Part shown: positions 59,661-64,000 of the stretch, piece after piece
Layout of the letters: each line of letters starts with the position of its first letter
Position numbering within the stretch: the stretch's first letter is position 1
The notes under the pieces: generated by a model
Told to the model about the DNA's origin: nothing
The model's database searches: none
What the model saw: only the letters and a program-made list of their open reading frames with translations
Program-made: the position numbers and the translations under genes
Source: Tetraselmis striata
Taxonomy: Eukaryota > Chlorophyta > Chlorodendrophyceae > Chlorodendrales > Chlorodendraceae
Length of the DNA stretch: 64,000 nt
Direction: 5' to 3'
Assembly (NCBI GenBank): GCA_006384855.1
Contig: VCJN01000195.1
Coordinates: 1 to 64,000 of the forward strand

Positions 59661-62600
59661 ATGGCGGAAACTCCGCCGTGGGTCAAGCCCGCTTCGCGCG
59701 CCGCGCCGCTCAGTAGCCTCGACAGCAACATCGCCGCACCGGCGGTCGCCTCCCCAAAGGCCGTGCCCACCACCCCAGCCGACGGCAACCGCCTGAAGGA
59801 GAACTGCACGGACCCTCGTAGAGGAGCTCCCTCCCCGATGATAGCACAGGGAATCGATTTCGTGGTGCGTGGGATGCCTCCGTCCGGGTGGGGACACACA
59901 CCCGGCAGCGAGGTTCCGCATGACGCCCCGTTCTTGGCCCATAAAGGGCCGGTCACCGGGCCGCGGGCGACTTGGCTCGCTCGGGAGGCGTCGTCTCCGT
60001 GTACGCCCCCGATCCCAAAGGCGCAGGAGAGTCCAGCCCTTAGGAGTGGCGGTGGCCTGGTCGGCCACTCGCCATGGAGGCGGGCCCCGGAAGCTTCCAC
60101 GGCCAGTGGTTGCGCGACCGGCCAGCCTGCCAGGAAGGGCGTCGCCCCCCCTCTGCCCGTTTCGTCGGCGCTCTCTAGGCTGCGCTCCACCACGCCAACG
60201 GCAGGCAGGCAACCCCTGCCCTCCCCATCCCCAATCTCTGCAAAATATACCGTGTGTTATGGGGTATGGCCAGGGTAGCAGGGTTGTGTGGGACGCGGGG
60301 CTCCGGATCTCAGCCGCTGGTCAGCGCGATGGTCAACGGCCAGGCCGACAGAGTAAGAAAACGCACAATCTAACAATGTCGGGCAGCACACGCACTCTGC
60401 GACGATGTGGGGAGCCGGCGGGTGGACAGGACCCTGCTCTGTCCTGCTGGGGCTTAACCTCGGATATATCTCGCAGGGGATGAGGCTGCCGACACAGTCA
60501 TCGTGGACGTTCCAGGCCCGGCATGCGCCGCTCTCGGTGCCATGTGCGAGCTGGCCAGGAAAGTGGTGCGCGACGGCGGACGATATTTGCCCAAGTGTGC
60601 ATCCTCAGAGGAGCTGCTCTCAACGGTAAGAGTACACCAGCTCATTTTTTACCCCAGCATGTCAGCATCGCCAGCATGGCCGAGGCAGCGCTCACGATCA
60701 TGCTGCCTGCCGCGATGTGCTACAGGCACAGAGCCTGCTCAAGGTGGGCGAGCTCGGGGTGGGCATCGGGCTCACTGGCCCCGACGGGCCAGCCGGCGCC
60801 GGCCGCGTAATGTCCAAGACACTGACCGTTCCCACCGATATCGACATCGTCCAGGTAAACAAAGGGAAGCATAAGATGGCGGGCCCATTTGGGCCGCTCG
60901 GGTAGTTGGAGTCCGGTCTATGTTCCGGCTCGCTGACGTCTCTGACCGTGCTGTCACAGTCGGACATGCCGTTTGAGCTGCCGGCCAACTCGGACGTAGT
61001 CGTCATTCTCGTCGACGCGTCGCAGCCAAACTGGCTGCTAGGAATGCCCAACATGGGATCACCCCGTCGTAAGGAGGTGCGTCGCCCTCTCACTCGCTAG
61101 TCAATGCATGCACTTGATGGCGTCACGGGCGACCTGAACGGTGTGACCGATGTGCAGGGCAGCATCGGCGGTCGCTCCCTCCTGTCTGTCGTTGCGGAGG
61201 GGCCGGTGGATGCACTGGCCAAACGCGCCGCGCGGCAGGTCGGCGCCCATAACGTGTACATTGGTGTGTCAGGCTGCGGTGCGGAAGCCGCGGGCACGCC
61301 TGAAGACCGAGCAGCGACCGAGGCCACGTTGGCCGACAGTTCTGGGCTGAAGGCGGAGCAGGTGGGGTGTACTGATTGGCCAGCTTAGGCGGCAATGCGT
61401 TGGCTGTCTTGAAATCGCGTCTGACACCACCGCGCTCCCCTTAACCGGGTATGGTATGCGCAGGTCGCCTGCTTTGGCCTCCCTGGCGGTGCGCTGTTTG
61501 GGGGTGGCCTCGGCGGCGGCACGGTCGGCGGGCGCAAGCGCCTGCTGTCGTGGTGCACGAGCATCCAGGACTCTGCGCTGGTGCGCCGTCCCGCCGCGAG
61601 CAGCCAACTGAGAGATAGGCCGTACCAATCGTCCACACGGGTATCAGATTGCGATTCTACCAAATAGCATTCCATGCATGAACACCAGTCGTCCAGAAGG
61701 AGCGCCAGCAGCGGGCTGACATTGAGCTTGCGGCACTCCTTGTGCAGTCGCTGCAGCAACAGCGGGCGGAGCAGATCCGCGGCCTGCTGCACAAGGCCGC
61801 CCGCGTCGTTCGCTTCTGGGCCGAGCTCCGCGGCCCGCGCAGCACCACCTCGTGGATCGTGACCCGTATACTTTCCGCCGCGGTGGAGGGCATCCCTGCG
61901 CTCGGCATGCTGGGTGCGGAGCAGCTGGCGGCCCAGTATGTGCGGGAGCACGGCGAGGCCTCGCGTGAGACGGTGCAGCGGCTGACCAAGAGTCAGGTGC
62001 GGCGGGTCTTGGCTGGCCGTGTGGGGCTACTTTGCATGCGGCATGCGGCACTGAATTCCATGGTTGGCACCCCCGGGCAGGCTGGCCTGAGCTTCACCAC
62101 CTCCTTCCTGACGGGACTCGGCGGCATCTTCACAGCGCCTGTCTCACTGCCGATGTCGCTGGCTGGTGAGAGCCGTTTCGCCTCCTCCCATTCCAGCGGT
62201 CCGCTGAGCATGCAAGCCCGCCTGCAGGGGAGGCCCCCTATCCTGCCATCGGGTACCAACATATCCGCTCCGAGCTTTACACCTCACCAAGAATACTGGT
62301 CTCTTCTGCACGGCTGTACATGCCCACCACTGCGCTTTGCACATCTGTCGCAGCATGCATGCCGGGACGACCCGTCCTGCGAGCCTCAATCGAATGGCCG
62401 CACGGCTCCATCTCACAGTCCCACCCTCCCCGCCGTGCCCCACCCTGTGCCACCCGCAGCCTCCATCCTGGTGCGCCTGCGGCTGTGCCTCGCGCTGGCT
62501 GCCATGGGCGGCCACAAGGTCGTGGAGCCCAATGTGGTTGCATCCGCGCTCGCGTGCGTGACGCAGTGCCGCCGCGGTGTGGAGCTGGCCAAGCTGGCGC

Positions 62601-63630
62601 TGCAGCCGGAGCTGCCTCCGGCGGGCATGGCTGAGGAGGAGGGAGAGGTGCAGTGGGCGGAGCGGCGCGCGGTCGCGGGCGCCGTCAATGCGGCGGAGGC
62701 GGTGCGCCGGCAGGCGCTCCTGGAGGGTGTCCCCCCGGCGCAGGCGGCATCCGCGGCGCAGGCAGCGTTTGAGGGGGCGCTGCCCATGGAGATTGTGGAG
62801 CGCGCGGGGCAGCTGGCGCTGGAGGCGGGGCCGGGCGGCGGCCTGCTGGGGCACGCGGCGGAGGCGGTGCCGGTGTTTGGCGGCCTGGTCAGTGGCGGCG
62901 TGGATGGCGCAGTCATGCACCAGGCCATGCGTGCCGCGGTGGAGGCGTTCCTTCCGCGTGTACAGGTAAGGCCGCTGCTTCGCTGCCCCACGCCGCACCC
63001 TCTTCATTCCGCACTGACATCCGCATCGCTTCCCTGTGATAGCTGTGGGACATCAGCAGCCCTGCCCGTCTCTGTGACTCCAGACTCGCCACCTCCACCC
63101 GTTGTCGCGCCCTTACTACTATCTTTCCCATCATGTAATGCACACCTCTACCTATCTATGCGGGTATTTCCAATGCTTTATGTGCGCTATACGAGTGCTG
63201 GTGCACCTGTTACTTGCAGAGCGTGTTGCCACGGGTTTCACCCCGTAAAGCAGCGTCGCTTAGGTCGCGCCCCCATCTGAGCCCATTGTGGCACTGTCAA
63301 CCGCAGATGTCATTTGATGCCTCGGAGGGCGAGCGCAGCCGTGCGGGCAGTGCCTCGCCAGCGGCAGCGGAAAGCGGCGATACCCCGCTGACCAGCCACG
63401 CCGTCCGCTTTGAAGACCTGAGCCTGGATGACAGCACCTGTGATGGGGAGGACGAGGGTGGCGTGCTGATTGCCGCTGCGGAGCACATCGCCTCAGAGGA
63501 CAACAGCCCCGCCTCGGTATGCTCCGCCTCCTCGTGGGGCTCTGTTGCCAAGCAGATGGCCGGGAGCTGGGTGCCGCAGCTCTGGTCGACGGCGTGCCCG
63601 GAGCCCTGCGCGAGGGCGGCCCAGCCATAG
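59661..63630 (+). CDS. EcsC-like domain protein
   Basis: Nine exons in phase: 59661-59817, 60477-60625, 60726-60854, 60960-61076, 61158-61361, 61464-61580, 61697-62165, 62460-62965, 63307-63630, about 723 aa. The start MAETPPWVKPASR is the best ATG of the first frame. The N-terminal half (exons 2-6) has a conserved feel (DTVIVDVPGP, VGELGVGIGLTGPDGPAGAG, DVVVILVDASQPNW) but is not recognised. Exons 7-8 resemble the EcsC family: SFLTGLGGIFTAPVSLPMSL, then LVRLRLCLALAAMGGHKV, amphipathic and hydrophobic helices, and a Gly-rich stretch (GGLVSGGVDGAVM). The function of EcsC-domain proteins is unclear. The C-terminal exon is acidic and Ser-rich, probably disordered. A TGTAA poly(A) signal lies at 63754. 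Confidence 0.65.
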
Positions 63631-63753
63631 CCTGCTGTCCCCTGCATGTAGAGCCATGCCTCTTATCGTGATGACATGCCATGCTCTGACTCAGGCTCTG
63701 GGCTGGCGTAGATAGGTGAATGACACACAGAGCCGTGCTCTGTGATTCTTAAA

Positions 63754-63758
63754 TGTAA
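63754..63758 (+). terminator. TGTAA polyadenylation signal
   Basis: TGTAA 124 nt after the EcsC-like stop codon, the motif typical of chlorophyte 3' ends. Confidence 0.55.
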
Positions 63759-63759
63759 A

Positions 63760-64000
63760 TATGTGTGCATTTGTCAGCCAGCTGGGTCCACACATCCCTG
63801 AGGCACCCATTGCCGGCCTGCGAGTCACCGCACCAAGGTATCCACTCTACTGAGCTTGGCCTGCCTTGCCCGAAGTGGCGGGCAGATGAATGCATGTAGC
63901 GCCCCTCCTCCATTCAGCCTGTCGCTCACTGTGGGCCATGAGTGCTCCAGGCAATTGGGCCTACGCCCTAGCCAATGCCTCAAGCACCGACGGCAGCACT
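63760..64000. other. Downstream flank
   Basis: No feature recognised to the window end. Confidence 0.4.

Noticed and set aside
59598..60212. Long minus-strand ORFs opposite the first EcsC exon
   Set aside because: Shadow frames of GC-rich sequence; no family motif, and the plus-strand exon fits phase with the next exon.

Overview
The window reads as a nuclear contig from a green alga, most likely a chlorophyte of trebouxiophyte type. The basis is GC-rich exons of about 50-500 bp split by short introns, TGTAA motifs after several stop codons (the usual chlorophyte poly(A) signal, for example 63754-63758), very long poly-G/poly-C runs in introns and spacers, and a gene set that fits a photosynthetic eukaryote. 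No bacterial operon structure, rRNA or CRISPR is present. The species cannot be named from sequence alone. Exon models were built by eye from reading frame, splice phase and family knowledge.

Layout. 1-3199 (+): 3' part of a GH35 beta-galactosidase. 3200-14090: a transposon-rich block with a decayed Tc1/mariner-IS630 transposase between two direct repeats, a decayed DIRS-like retroelement (gag-like, RT, RNase H) on the minus strand, and two hAT elements lying side by side with matching CAGGGTTGGG ends. 14095-16644 (+): multi-pass membrane protein with a C-terminal HET-type domain. 18713-21303 (-): APC6/CDC16, a TPR subunit of the anaphase-promoting complex. 21630-24150: dispersed-repeat fragment and a decayed non-LTR retrotransposon. 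25034-29414 (+): FMN-dependent glutamate-synthase-domain protein, 10 exons. 30799-37733 (-): Ala-rich coiled-coil protein with N-terminal hydrophobic segments, 11 exons. 37734-42690: non-coding and repeat-rich. 42693-47191 (+): MCM9 helicase, 14 exons. 47519-49081 (-): small UBA-domain protein. 49100-54100: decayed mobile elements including a tyrosine-recombinase fragment. 54150-57477 (-): intronless acyltransferase-3/SGNH gene broken by a frameshift. 57700-59300: tandem repeats and a short hairpin element. 59661-63630 (+): EcsC-like protein, 9 exons.

The genes do not form a pathway. They are ordinary single loci: cell cycle (CDC16), DNA replication/repair (MCM9), nitrogen or redox metabolism (glutamate-synthase-like), glycan metabolism (GH35, acyltransferase), ubiquitin binding (UBA) and membrane proteins.

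The most interesting genome-level signals are (1) a high share of GC-AG introns, recurrently with an AG|GCAC donor, (2) long poly-C runs on the sense strand starting within a few bases of 5' splice sites, and (3) an intronless, bacterial-looking acyltransferase/SGNH gene among intron-dense neighbours.
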